DNA of 64,000 nt from Chitinophagaceae bacterium (GTDB taxonomy: Bacteria > Bacteroidota > Bacteroidia > Chitinophagales > Chitinophagaceae). The position numbers were made by a program, and so were the translations under genes. The stretch lies in the NCBI GenBank assembly GCA_903642275.1, contig CAHJWK010000004.1:1-64000 (forward strand), read 5' to 3'. The notes under the pieces were generated by a model. It did not search any database. It was not told the DNA's origin and saw only the letters and a program-made list of their open reading frames with translations. Positions 36,361-44,611 of the stretch are shown here, piece after piece; the stretch's first letter is position 1, and the number at the start of each line of letters is the position of its first letter.

Positions 36361-37851
36361 TTATCGCTGCTGCATATTAAATTCTGCCTGGCGCTCACCT
36401 AAACTTTTAATTTCCTTTTCAATAACACCTAAGGTTGACATCAGGGCGAGCTTTTGCATTGCTGCTCCTTCGTCACCTGCTTTTTGCGCCAGTTTATAGG
36501 AGGCAAGCAAGGTAAGCAGCTTAGCTGCAAGAGGCCCCGGATCTCCCGGGCCAACAATATGAATATGGCCCTGTGCATCAATGTAGGCGCCGCCCCCGTC
36601 GTTTATAATTCCAAACAGGATAAGGATTACTTCGGCAGCAAATTTTTGCGGAAACAGTATATGCCTGCGCCGCTGCGTACCGCCTGCATAAAAATAACTT
36701 CCCCAGTCACTCCCGCTATTCATAGTTGAGATGATATCGTATAAATCTGAATCTTCAGCAGAATCGGAACCATTGTGATTACTCATTGCACCGTTTGCAT
36801 TGGTTTGTACCAAAAGGTTCTTTTGAAAGCAGGCATACGTCCATCCTTCTTCTGCTTTATAACCACTGCCCATTTGAATGGTGGTTAATGTTTCAGGGCG
36901 ATCATCTGAATAAACTTCTCCCCAAAAGGCAACCCAGTTTGCATGATCTCCCAATGTTACAGCACCGTTCCTGTTTCCAAAAAAAAGGCTGGCCGGGTAA
37001 TAACCCAGCCATATTCCCTGCACCTGGAACCACCAGTTACCTTGCCATAGCTGGTATTTAATAGTTATACCTACCTGCCCGCCACCCGGTGTGCTGCTTC
37101 CGTTTATCAGGGCGCCGGGATAAACATTTGCATCGTACTGTTTCCAGCCATCAACATCTGTATTATACCCGCCAAGATAATCACCGTCCGTTGTATAACC
37201 ATTGGTAGTATAATAGGTAAAAATATGCGGTAACAAATCGCCGTTTAATGAATGGTCAACAGTCCAACCGGCTTCAAGTGATTGCAACTGGGTGTTATCA
37301 TAGTTCTGCATGCCCGTTTGCATAATAGAATGCCCGTCTCCCTGGCTATCTTCCAGTATCGGTGTCCACACATTAAGAAAACACTCGCATCCATAGCAGG
37401 TAGTACTGTCAGCACTGGTAGCGTGCAGGTAGCCTGCCGGATCAGGAGGTAAAGACTCCGGGTTTTTTGCACCGGCATTATCATTTTTGTTTACCAGGAA
37501 CCTGCCATCACGCCCCTTTTTTGAAAGGTACTGCTGTAAGTTTTTATTGGTTTTTAGTGCTGCTGCATTTTTACGGAGAACAGGTACTGTTCCTTCCGGT
37601 CCGCGTTCAACGCTATCGTTATGCAGCTCAAAACCGGCGAGCTTAACCGCTGAATCTTTAGCTTTTATGTTTTGGCCGTTTACAGGCGGTGGTGTAGCAA
37701 TTTTTCCACCCGGATGCTGTGATTCAATTGGTATCCAGTCAAGAACCTGGCCACTTGGTGTACGTGTGGTTTTAACCACTTTCCGCTTTGCTGCCCGTAG
37801 TTCGAAATATTGTTTTATTTCTTCGTGTGGCATTTGAGAATCATAATTCAT
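36361..37851 (-). CDS. neprosin-like peptidase (DUF239 family)
   Basis: Residues about 175-420 match the neprosin domain: LQSLEAGWTVDHSLNGD, HIFTYYTTNGYTTDGDYLGG, ITIKYQLWQGNWWFQVQGIW, LGYYPASLFF and WVAFWGEVYSDDRPE. The two glutamates that define this glutamate-peptidase family in plants are at equivalent places, E193 (SLEAGW) and E312 (FWGEVY). The N-terminal 140 residues resemble the plant activation peptide region, with TRTPSGQVLDWIPIESQHPGG and PPP. No signal peptide is visible at this start, which is odd for a peptidase of this kind. Closest known relatives are in plants and some bacteria; activity is inferred. Confidence 0.85.
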   Translation of the reverse strand: MNYDSQMPHEEIKQYFELRAAKRKVVKTTRTPSGQVLDWIPIESQHPGGKIATPPPVNGQNIKAKDSAVKLAGFELHNDSVERGPEGTVPVLRKNAAALKTNKNLQQYLSKKGRDGRFLVNKNDNAGAKNPESLPPDPAGYLHATSADSTTCYGCECFLNVWTPILEDSQGDGHSIMQTGMQNYDNTQLQSLEAGWTVDHSLNGDLLPHIFTYYTTNGYTTDGDYLGGYNTDVDGWKQYDANVYPGALINGSSTPGGGQVGITIKYQLWQGNWWFQVQGIWLGYYPASLFFGNRNGAVTLGDHANWVAFWGEVYSDDRPETLTTIQMGSGYKAEEGWTYACFQKNLLVQTNANGAMSNHNGSDSAEDSDLYDIISTMNSGSDWGSYFYAGGTQRRRHILFPQKFAAEVILILFGIINDGGGAYIDAQGHIHIVGPGDPGPLAAKLLTLLASYKLAQKAGDEGAAMQKLALMSTLGVIEKEIKSLGERQAEFNMQQR

Positions 37852-38497
37852 GATAATAATTTTTTACGGTAATACTTTACCTGTTTATAATTTTTATTGG
37901 CCTTAAACAATTTAAAGCCTGTAGTGTAGTCGCATTTACATACATAATTGTAACAACAAATAATCAATACCACTTTCAATCAAGCGAAGGCTTCCCGGTA
38001 AGTTGGTATTAAAGCTAAATTGCACATTATTGCAGAGGCACGAAGCAACGTCAATGCGAACGTAGTGAAGCAATCTGCGCTTAGTAATATTATTGAGACA
38101 AACAAATCATAATGCACGTTAGTAAATGCAAAGCATTTATCGAGACCTAATAAAAACTATTATCCAAGATATAAGCTCATAATATAAACACCGTCATTCC
38201 CGGCCTGATCGGGAACCTGCTTAAGTTATATCATTGAGTCAAATAAAATCGTATAGTACGATAGTAAATGCAATGCATTCACCAAGCCATTTAATAATCA
38301 TAATGCACGGGATAATTTTCTTAAGCGGTATAACTGCATCATTTAGCGCAATGCATAACCAGCAGTTTTTTCTTATAAGCTTTCAGGCAGCTTCATATGT
38401 TGTTTAGCCGCTTTATTGTGCAGCATTTTAAAGACTCAAACATTCAATAAAAAGTTAGATGATATATTTGAATGCATCTTAAAACTGCGGCAACAAC
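37852..38497. other. intergenic mosaic of dispersed repeats
   Basis: No gene is supported. In order it holds a REP-like copy (38034-38076), GAGACAAACAAATCATAATG, GCAAAGCATTTATCGAGACC, a palindromic CGTCATTCCCGGCCTGATCG repeat (38193-38221, again at 40989-41016), a second pass with AGTAAATGCAATGCATTCAC and AATCATAATGCACG, and TTCTTAAGCGGTATAACTGC. Several of these words recur in the 33489 gap. Nested insertion or repeated slippage could make this pattern. Confidence 0.65.
38034..38076. repeat. REP-like repeat, best-preserved copy
   Basis: GAGGCACGAAGCAACGTCAA then TGCGAACGTAGTGAAGCAAT. The internal GAAGCAA...GTGAAGCAA and the CGTCAATGCGAACG part match copies at 27122, 33527 and 36127. Confidence 0.75.
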
Positions 38498-40894
38498 ATG
38501 TATTCATTTAAACTTTACTCGTTTTATTTTCTGAGTTTATTTCTTTTAGCTGCTACAATCACATCAGCGCAAAACACAGCGTTACAAAAACAGTTAGATC
38601 AAAGCCGCTACCTAACTTTCACCATGAAAGCTGATTCAGCAGATATGGGAATTACACGGTGGCTGGCGAAAATAGCGGCTAAAACACGTAATCTTCCTCT
38701 TGCAACAGATTTTAAAGCCTTGCAGTTAAATGGCCCCGGCGCTATCAGCATCAACAAACAAAATACTATAAGCGGCAAGGGAAGCGTAATGATTGAAACA
38801 CCAACATCGCTGGCTGTAAAAAATCCAACAAATAGAAGCTATGCTTTTGCTGAACTGGTACGCCCGTTAAATAATGAAAACCTGCAGGCATATAACCGTT
38901 TTTCTGTTTGGGTATATGCAGATGCGCCCGGTATTAATTCAGTGTTTGTGGGCTGCACTTTATACAACAAGGGCAAACATATTATGCCAACGCCCGGCCG
39001 TTTTGAAGGCCAGCATTTTGTAACTGTATATCCAAACAAATGGCAGCATATTGTTTGGGAAATTCCTGATCTGTACCGCGATTCTGTTTCAGGATTTTCT
39101 GTAAGCATCATGCTCAGCGGTTCGCCTAAAGGTGCTGCAGATACCATGCGCTTATATGTTGATGATATGCACATTGATGCAGTGGAAGCAGAAAACACAC
39201 GTGGCTTTGATCTGCGTAAAAATGCAATTGCTTTTTGCAACAGCGGCTACAGAACGGATGCAGTAAAACAGGCGTTGGTGCAACATGTAAACACCACAAA
39301 ATTTCAACTGCTCAATGCAAACAATACAATAGTTTTTTCGGGTGATGGAAAGCGCCTTGACAGTGGTTTTGTTCAAATGGATTTCAGCCGTTTTACAACA
39401 CCGGGTTACTATACATTAAAGATCGATAACCTTACAACAAAGCCTTTCCCGGTTGGTGATGATGCCTGGCTTGCAACTGCCTGGCACACACTTAATTTCT
39501 TCTTTGCCGAACGCTGTGGTTACGATCAGCCGGGCATTCACCAGGTCTGCCACCAGGATGTTTATTGTGTACATCCTGACGGGAAAAAAGTAAGTGTAAG
39601 CGGCGGCTGGCATGATGCTGCAGACCTTACTCAAGGTATTGGCAACACTGCAAGAGCAGGCATTTCAATGTTAGAACTTGCATCATCCATACAAAATAAA
39701 AATCCGCAGCTATACAACCGTTTGCTGCAGGAAGCACGCTGGGGTTTAGACTGGACTTTACAAACACGTTTTGGTGATGGCTATCGCGAAGGTGGTTTAA
39801 TAATCGGCATCTGGAGTGATAATATAGTTGGAACAAAAGACGATATGCAAAACCAGGCAACCAATAACCCTTCAGATAATTTTATAGGCGCATCTTACTG
39901 TGCTATGGCAGCACCTTTTTATAAAGATGATGTTGCATTTTCTTACCTGCTTAAAAAAGCGGCAACAGAAGATTTTGCTTTTGCTGTTGCAAAGCTTGAT
40001 TCATCCGTCAACAATAAAAATGAAACAGACATGTATGCGCTGGCAACGGTTGCTGCCATGCATTTATATCGTTTAACAAAAGACATAGCTTATCTAAATT
40101 ATGCAACACAATATGCACGCTTAGTAATGAATTGCCAGCAGTTAGAAAGAAGAACAGACTGGTCAGTTCCGTTGCATGGCTTCTTTTATGAGTCGCATGA
40201 GAAGAAAAGGATACTGGCTTACTTCCATCGCAGTGATGAACAGATGATGATAGAAGGGTTATGCATGTTATTAACCGATGTGCCGCAACATCCTGATGCC
40301 GCATTATGGAAAGCAGGTTGCCATGCTTATGCAGATTATCTGCATGATATAGCAAATGTGATGCAACCGTATGGCATTTTGCCGGCTGCTGTATATGAAT
40401 TAAATAATGCCGACTTTGATGGCATCTATCATGAAGGTGCTGCTGTGGGCATGCCTTCTATGCACGAGTATAACGCGGAAGTAAAGAACGGCATCCATTT
40501 AGGTGGCAACTTTTACCTGCGCCGCTTTCCCGTAGCTTACCAGTTCCGCGGTTTTCATGCCGTACTAATGGGTAAGGCAAAAGCAGCTTTCCTGCTGGCT
40601 GATGCATTGCATGATACATCTTTAACAAATATTGGTACCAGGCAACTGGAATACATTGTTGGCTATAACTCTTTTGCCATGAGCACTATCTACGGTGATG
40701 GCTATAATTATCCAACCTTGTACGGCGCTTATGCCGGTGATGTGGTAGGTGCCGTGCCTGTTGGTATTGAAACATTTGAAAATGATGATGAACCATACAT
40801 GCCCATGCAGGTAAACGCTACTTACAAAGAAATATGGACACACTCTGCTGCCAGTGTTATGTGGTTATTATCAAAGATTTTAAAAGATAACTGA
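38498..40894 (+). CDS. glycoside hydrolase family 9 enzyme
   Basis: A signal peptide (FYFLSLFLLAATITSAQ) is followed by a carbohydrate-binding-like domain (about residues 60-235; WVYADAPGINSVFVGCTLYN, DTMRLYVDDMHIDAVE), an Ig-like CelD_N domain (YRTDAVKQALVQHVNTTKFQ) and a GH9 (alpha/alpha)6 catalytic domain. Catalytic Asp is in SGGWHDAADLTQG; IVGYNSFAMSTIYGDGYNYP and a candidate general-acid Glu in NATYKEIWTHSA close the domain. GH9 enzymes cut beta-1,4-glucans or related polymers outside the cell. The variant YKEIW tail suggests a non-cellulase specificity. No Sus partners lie beside it. Confidence 0.9.
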   Translation: MYSFKLYSFYFLSLFLLAATITSAQNTALQKQLDQSRYLTFTMKADSADMGITRWLAKIAAKTRNLPLATDFKALQLNGPGAISINKQNTISGKGSVMIETPTSLAVKNPTNRSYAFAELVRPLNNENLQAYNRFSVWVYADAPGINSVFVGCTLYNKGKHIMPTPGRFEGQHFVTVYPNKWQHIVWEIPDLYRDSVSGFSVSIMLSGSPKGAADTMRLYVDDMHIDAVEAENTRGFDLRKNAIAFCNSGYRTDAVKQALVQHVNTTKFQLLNANNTIVFSGDGKRLDSGFVQMDFSRFTTPGYYTLKIDNLTTKPFPVGDDAWLATAWHTLNFFFAERCGYDQPGIHQVCHQDVYCVHPDGKKVSVSGGWHDAADLTQGIGNTARAGISMLELASSIQNKNPQLYNRLLQEARWGLDWTLQTRFGDGYREGGLIIGIWSDNIVGTKDDMQNQATNNPSDNFIGASYCAMAAPFYKDDVAFSYLLKKAATEDFAFAVAKLDSSVNNKNETDMYALATVAAMHLYRLTKDIAYLNYATQYARLVMNCQQLERRTDWSVPLHGFFYESHEKKRILAYFHRSDEQMMIEGLCMLLTDVPQHPDAALWKAGCHAYADYLHDIANVMQPYGILPAAVYELNNADFDGIYHEGAAVGMPSMHEYNAEVKNGIHLGGNFYLRRFPVAYQFRGFHAVLMGKAKAAFLLADALHDTSLTNIGTRQLEYIVGYNSFAMSTIYGDGYNYPTLYGAYAGDVVGAVPVGIETFENDDEPYMPMQVNATYKEIWTHSAASVMWLLSKILKDN

Positions 40895-41036
40895 TATGCT
40901 CTTACGCCGTTTTATCCGCAGGTTTCTCTTACAAATGCCTGATCTCATATGGCCACTGCATCATTGCGAAGAACAAGGCATCTAAGCGTCGTCATTCCCG
41001 GCCTGATCGGGAATCTCATATTTATAGCTTTGTTTA
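40895..41036. repeat. intergenic repeats ahead of vsr copy E
   Basis: 40961-40978 resembles the start of the REP-like unit (CATCATTGCGAAGAACAAGG), and 40989-41016 repeats GTCATTCCCGGCCTGATCGG from 38194. TAGCTTTG at 41026-41033 matches a TAnnTTTG -7 box directly before the ATG of vsr copy E. Confidence 0.6.
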
Positions 41037-41150
41037 ATGACAGACGTACACAGCAAAGAGGTAAGAAGTTACAACATGAGCCGCATTAAAAGCAAGGATA
41101 CAAAGCCGGAGAGGTTAAAAACTATTGCCTTATTACACTTTACATGCTGA
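41037..41150 (+). pseudogene. vsr 5'-fragment, copy E
   Basis: MTDVHSKEVRSYNMSRIKSK then DTKPERLKTIALL and a stop. Twenty-five codons match the Vsr N-terminus of copy F almost exactly, then the sequence leaves the family. It carries a -7 box right before the ATG, so a leaderless peptide could be made. Confidence 0.82.
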
Positions 41151-41160
41151 TATTAAATGC

Positions 41161-41184
41161 AAAAGGCTGCCTGCAGACAGCCTT
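41161..41184 (-). terminator. intrinsic terminator after DUF6266 gene 1
   Basis: On the minus strand AAGGCTG pairs with CAGCCTT and is followed by TTTGC; it sits 22 bases past the stop. Confidence 0.78.
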
Positions 41185-41206
41185 AGAACTTTAAATGCAT
41201 ACATCT

Positions 41207-41842
41207 TTAGCTCACCACAAGTTCGCCCGTATAGAAACTGTTGGATGCATCTTCGCCATCTACTGTAATGAAGGCAATCCAGGTTTCAATTGTTTGCCCT
41301 GCAAAAGGGCTAACGTCAAGTGTTGCTGAGCCTGAGTTGCGTGTGCCGTCACTGTTAGTAGAAATTGCCTGATTTAAACCGGGGCAAAAAGCAACCAGCA
41401 CTGCCTGATCCAACGGGTTGGTTCCGAGTACCTGGCTGTTATCTTTCCAGGTAAAATAAACCTGCCCACCCGTTACTGTAGCTGCCGGCGCAGTTGCGTT
41501 AGGCAAGTCTCCACGGCTTACCAGCGCTTTTGTATAATCAATAACATAATCAGGAGCTTTGCCTGTTACCGCGTTATTGTAATTGTACGAAACGGCTGCG
41601 TTGTTTTGAGACATTCTTACCGCATACTTTTTAAAAGTAAGCTGAATGATTGGCGTTAAGGCATTTACGAAGTTAATAACGATTGAAAACCTTAACTGAT
41701 GATCGATCTGATCTGCTGTTGATGTGCGTTTTTTAACCAGCGGCTGGCTACGCATATACGCTACATTTTTCCAAGAACTGCCAACTACGGGACCTACGGT
41801 GCCTGATACGGGACCGAGCATCCCTTTACTAAATCTACCCAT
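41207..41842 (-). CDS. DUF6266 family protein 1
   Basis: The 211-residue protein carries the family hallmarks: an N-terminal glycine-rich GMLGPVSGTVGPVVGSSWKN with YMRSQP, a helical core (FKKYAVRMSQNNAAVSYNYN, AVTGKAPDYVIDYTKALVSR), then an Ig-like beta domain with VYFTWKDNS and ETWIAFITVDGED and the end SFYTGELVV. Function is undescribed. It is about 50 percent like the protein at 50420, and both have the same upstream neighbours: an HTH gene and an 11-bp iteron array. No signal peptide is seen. Confidence 0.88.
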   Translation of the reverse strand: MGRFSKGMLGPVSGTVGPVVGSSWKNVAYMRSQPLVKKRTSTADQIDHQLRFSIVINFVNALTPIIQLTFKKYAVRMSQNNAAVSYNYNNAVTGKAPDYVIDYTKALVSRGDLPNATAPAATVTGGQVYFTWKDNSQVLGTNPLDQAVLVAFCPGLNQAISTNSDGTRNSGSATLDVSPFAGQTIETWIAFITVDGEDASNSFYTGELVVS

Positions 41843-41963
41843 TGGTTTTTTAATTTAAATGATAAGATATTGTTAGTGCAAGTGCCACGTGCAAACCGGT
41901 ATTACATTAAGCATATTGCACAACGAATGTATTTATGCTTTACTATTGAAAAATGAAGTGTGT

Positions 41964-42006
41964 TGCAGATTGCACGTTATTGCACAAGATTGCATGTAAT
42001 TGCATT
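41964..42006. repeat. TTGCA repeats at 10-bp spacing
   Basis: TTGCA occurs at 41963, then ATTGCA at 41969, 41979, 41989 and 41999, the last four exactly ten bases apart. The 10-bp period places them on one face of the helix. They lie between the iterons and the start of DUF6266 gene 1. Confidence 0.75.
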
Positions 42007-42082
42007 AATTATTATGATGATAGTTTTACTTATGCTATTAAAAAGCTTTGTTTTGTTTGGAGAAATGGACCTGACCTGTAAA

Positions 42083-42192
42083 CCAATAGCTGATGTATGG
42101 CTGGTGTATGCGAAGTGTATGCAAAACCTATATACAACCTATACAAAACCTATATAACTCCTATATGCAGCCTATATAAAACCTATAGAAAG
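42083..42192 (-). promoter_or_regulatory. 11-bp iteron array 1
   Basis: On the + strand CCTAT starts at 42127, 42138, 42149, 42160, 42171 and 42182, exactly every 11 bases, and degenerate units (TGTAT or CCAAT) continue the phase at 42116, 42105, 42094 and 42083. Read in the direction of the flanking genes the unit is ATAGGTTTTGT-like. The array begins about 40 bases after the HTH stop and ends 240 bases before DUF6266 gene 1. Probable binding site array for a protein, perhaps the HTH product. Confidence 0.8.
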
Positions 42193-42232
42193 ATGGCTGT
42201 TAGCTATCAGCTGTTGGCTTAATACAATGTTT

Positions 42233-42502
42233 TTAGTAATGCAGGGTTTGCTCTAATATCTGGAGAATGCCGGGCAGGTAATAGAAAATTCTTTTGTCGA
42301 GCATGGAAAAAGGGAATATGCCCCTATCATGATAATATTGCATAGTACGTAAGGAGAAACCAAAAGCCTGCATAACCGTTTGCCGGTTTACCCAATCTCC
42401 CGGTTTGGTGTTGATGGCTTTTATAGTAATTGATTTTTTAGCAGCTTTGGTAAGCCTGTGCCTTACAAACGGTTTCTGCGTTTGTTTTTTTGAATTGCGC
42501 AT
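42233..42502 (-). CDS. HTH protein paired with DUF6266 gene 1
   Basis: The ATG at 42502 (MRNSKKQTQKPFVRHRLTKA) is preferred; the frame extends to 42580 but adds no domain. The 89-residue product has a basic start, then the HTH-like core DWVNRQTVMQAFGFSLRTMQ and the end YYLPGILQILEQ, which matches the protein at 49556 (LEDWVDKSVILRALGF, YYLPGILFILEQ). This is a MerR/excisionase-type winged helix. It precedes the iterons and DUF6266 gene on the same strand, so it is likely their regulator or replication/transposition partner. Confidence 0.8.
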   Translation of the reverse strand: MRNSKKQTQKPFVRHRLTKAAKKSITIKAINTKPGDWVNRQTVMQAFGFSLRTMQYYHDRGIFPFSMLDKRIFYYLPGILQILEQTLHY

Positions 42503-42952
42503 ATGACAAGGATATTGGTTACAAAAAAGGAGTTGCAATTTATTAAATCCTGTTTTTATACCAGATATGTGAAAAGACATAAAAATATCCTCTGAGGACG
42601 GTGTGGTATGAGGCTTTAATTATTTATATATTTTTTATTTCGAACATGTTTGCTTTTAAATGTGTTAATTAATGCTTTTATTATATACTTTTTCTCTTGA
42701 AAGAAAAAGTAACAAAAAATTCAAGGACAAATGATAAGCAACACATTTATCTCGTTGAATTTTTATTTTAATTGTCTCGATGAATGCTTCGCGTTTGTCC
42801 GTTCGCCCTGATTTAGCTTTAATACTATTGCTCTTTCAACTTTGTTGCAATGATGCCTAATCAATGTTTTTACAACGTATTAAGAAGCAAGTATTTGTAT
42901 TGCCAGTGCACGGGACGCTAATTGTTTTAAGTTGTGTATTTAACTTGCGATA
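42503..42952. other. AT-rich gap with palindromic repeat
   Basis: No gene. ACTTTTTCTCTTGAAAGAAA-AAGT at 42688-42711 is an 8-bp stem palindrome followed by AACAAAAAATTCAAGG, a word combination often seen between Bacteroidota genes. A further stretch (GTCTCGATGAATGCTTCGCG) resembles the CATTCATCGAGAC words elsewhere in the window, inverted. Confidence 0.5.
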
Positions 42953-43051
42953 ATGGCAGATGTACACAGCAAAGAAGTGAGAAGTTATAACATGAGCCGC
43001 ATTAAAGGCAAGAATACAAAGCCGGAAATACTGATGCGGAAGCTTGTTTAA
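42953..43051 (+). pseudogene. vsr 5'-fragment, copy F (longest)
   Basis: Thirty-two intact codons, MADVHSKEVRSYNMSRIKGK then NTKPEILMRKLV, end in TAA. They are a perfect-looking Vsr N-terminus; Vsr nicks T:G mismatches made by deamination at methylated cytosines. The catalytic part is missing. It lies on the opposite strand 12 bases past the end of the TdeIII-like endonuclease gene, the natural place for a vsr gene in a restriction locus, so this may be the parent fragment of the dispersed family. Confidence 0.88.
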
Positions 43052-43063
43052 AACTTAAAAGAA

Positions 43064-43846
43064 TTATTTAAAATTAAACTTAGCAAAGTACTCATCTATT
43101 TCAGAATGAAGTTCTATTCCAACTTTTTCAAAAGCATCTAAAAGCTGCTGGTATGTTCCTTCGCCACCTAGAAAATCCCAAAATTCTTCACCTACTTTTA
43201 ATTCATTAGGTAAATCCAACATCCCTCTCATTGTCCAGCGATTGTATGGTTGTGGATAATAAGGATTATAAGGAATAGCAATAAGTGTTTGTATATTTAA
43301 GGTGGGATCTTCAGCAAGTCCCGCAGCAATCCATTCTAATAATGTTCTTTTAAATTCTTTAAAACCACCGGCATTCGGCTTTGCAGTTTTTAAGTCAAAA
43401 AGAATAACATCTCCATTACTTCTAACCAACTTTACATCAACTTTAGTAAGTCTAACTGCTCGCATTTGTCCTTTCTGACAAACCGCTCTTATCGCTTCTA
43501 TTTCATATATTTTATTCGGATTAATTGTAGCAGTTGTTAAGCCAGTCATAATATGTTCTATAACCAAAAATGCTTCTGAACTCATTTGCAAACCAGCTAC
43601 CTGTTGAGACGATGCACTTTCAAAATTATCCATTGCAATTGCTTTGGCTACAGGCTCAAAAATACTTGTACCAAAATTTGTATTAAGGGAATGAATAAAT
43701 GAAAACAAAGCCATTCTATCCCTGCCCAAGAGCCTTGTATGAAAAGGCATTGCAGCGGGTTCAGGTTTATAATTTAGAAACTTATTCCGTAAACTATTTC
43801 TTAAAACAGTTTCGACGTTTTGTATTTGTACTGGAGTAAGTGCCAC
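43064..43846 (-). CDS. TdeIII/MjaII family type II restriction endonuclease
   Basis: The 260-residue protein matches the family from end to end: PFHTRLLGRDRMALFSFIHS, NTNFGTSIFEPVAKAIA, TTATINPNKIYEIEAIRAVC, KVDVKLVRSNGDVILFDLKT (Asp and DxK of a PD-(D/E)xK core), FKEFKRTLLEWIAAGL, IAIPYNPYYPQPYNRWTMRG and EEFWDFLGGEGTYQQLLDAF. Known members cut GGNCC; that specificity is therefore likely here. It is the last of four genes on this strand, 15 bases after the Mrr-like gene. The protecting methyltransferase is the first gene of the same unit. Confidence 0.93.
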   Translation of the reverse strand: MALTPVQIQNVETVLRNSLRNKFLNYKPEPAAMPFHTRLLGRDRMALFSFIHSLNTNFGTSIFEPVAKAIAMDNFESASSQQVAGLQMSSEAFLVIEHIMTGLTTATINPNKIYEIEAIRAVCQKGQMRAVRLTKVDVKLVRSNGDVILFDLKTAKPNAGGFKEFKRTLLEWIAAGLAEDPTLNIQTLIAIPYNPYYPQPYNRWTMRGMLDLPNELKVGEEFWDFLGGEGTYQQLLDAFEKVGIELHSEIDEYFAKFNFK

Positions 43847-43861
43847 TATATTTATGTAAGT

Positions 43862-44611
43862 TTATACGATTTCAACAAAATTTATATCATTTTTCAGGTT
43901 TGTTAAATTTAATTCTCCAGAAGGGTATATCCAATCAATTTTTTTTTGAATTATCCCTTGAGCACATAAGCAACAAATATCTATAATATCTAAATAAATA
44001 ATATCAGTGCTTCTACAAAGTCTTATAGATTCCTCACTATAAAAATAACTTGCCATAAAATACACATGAATATGAGAAAAAGTATTAAGTAAAAATCTTG
44101 TATACTTAGGATTAACTGTACTAAATTCTTTTCTTGAAAATAATATTACTGAGCCTGCTAATTGCCTTATCTCTCCTGTGCCCACTAAATTATTTTCAAA
44201 ATGCTTACATTGTCCGAGAATACAATGTTTGATGTCAATATTTAATTTATCAAAATTTGATTGTGCAATAAAATCAATTCCTTGATCGTGGGAAACTTTT
44301 GTACCATAAAAATTTTCATACCCTAAACAACTGCAAACAACAGCTGAAAGTTTTTCAAATTCACTAGGAGACAATTTAATTATTTGGTCTAGCAACAAGT
44401 GTAAAAAAGAATGCTTTTTAATAAATAAGGCATTTGCATTATCTATTTCAAATATTAATTCTTTGTATTTCGTTGAGTATTTTTCTAAAAATGAAGATAT
44501 ATCATTGACATCTATCCCATTAGTTACTTCATCATAATCGAAAAAATTAATACTATTTGTGGGATTAAGAAAAAGCTTGATTGATAGATTTCGTGTTACA
44601 GCGAGATTCAT
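43862..44611 (-). CDS. Mrr-like restriction endonuclease domain protein
   Basis: The 249-residue protein has about 75 unmatched residues followed by an Mrr_cat-type nuclease: KLSPSEFEKLSAVVCSCLGY, TKVSHDQGIDFIAQSNFDKL (Asp) and KHCILGQCKHFENNLVGTGE (QxK in place of ExK), then EIRQLAGSVILFS. This is the fold of nucleases that cut modified or foreign DNA. The C-terminal third is unassigned (HVYFMASYFYSEESIRLCRS). Its start overlaps the ParB-like gene's stop by four bases (ATGA), so it is translated with it. Role in the island is unclear: a second nuclease, or a recognition partner. Confidence 0.85.
   Translation of the reverse strand: MNLAVTRNLSIKLFLNPTNSINFFDYDEVTNGIDVNDISSFLEKYSTKYKELIFEIDNANALFIKKHSFLHLLLDQIIKLSPSEFEKLSAVVCSCLGYENFYGTKVSHDQGIDFIAQSNFDKLNIDIKHCILGQCKHFENNLVGTGEIRQLAGSVILFSRKEFSTVNPKYTRFLLNTFSHIHVYFMASYFYSEESIRLCRSTDIIYLDIIDICCLCAQGIIQKKIDWIYPSGELNLTNLKNDINFVEIV

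Noticed and set aside
42083-42192. CRISPR or simple AT microsatellite
   Set aside because: An 11-bp period with changing unit sequence does not fit spacers or slippage of a pure motif.
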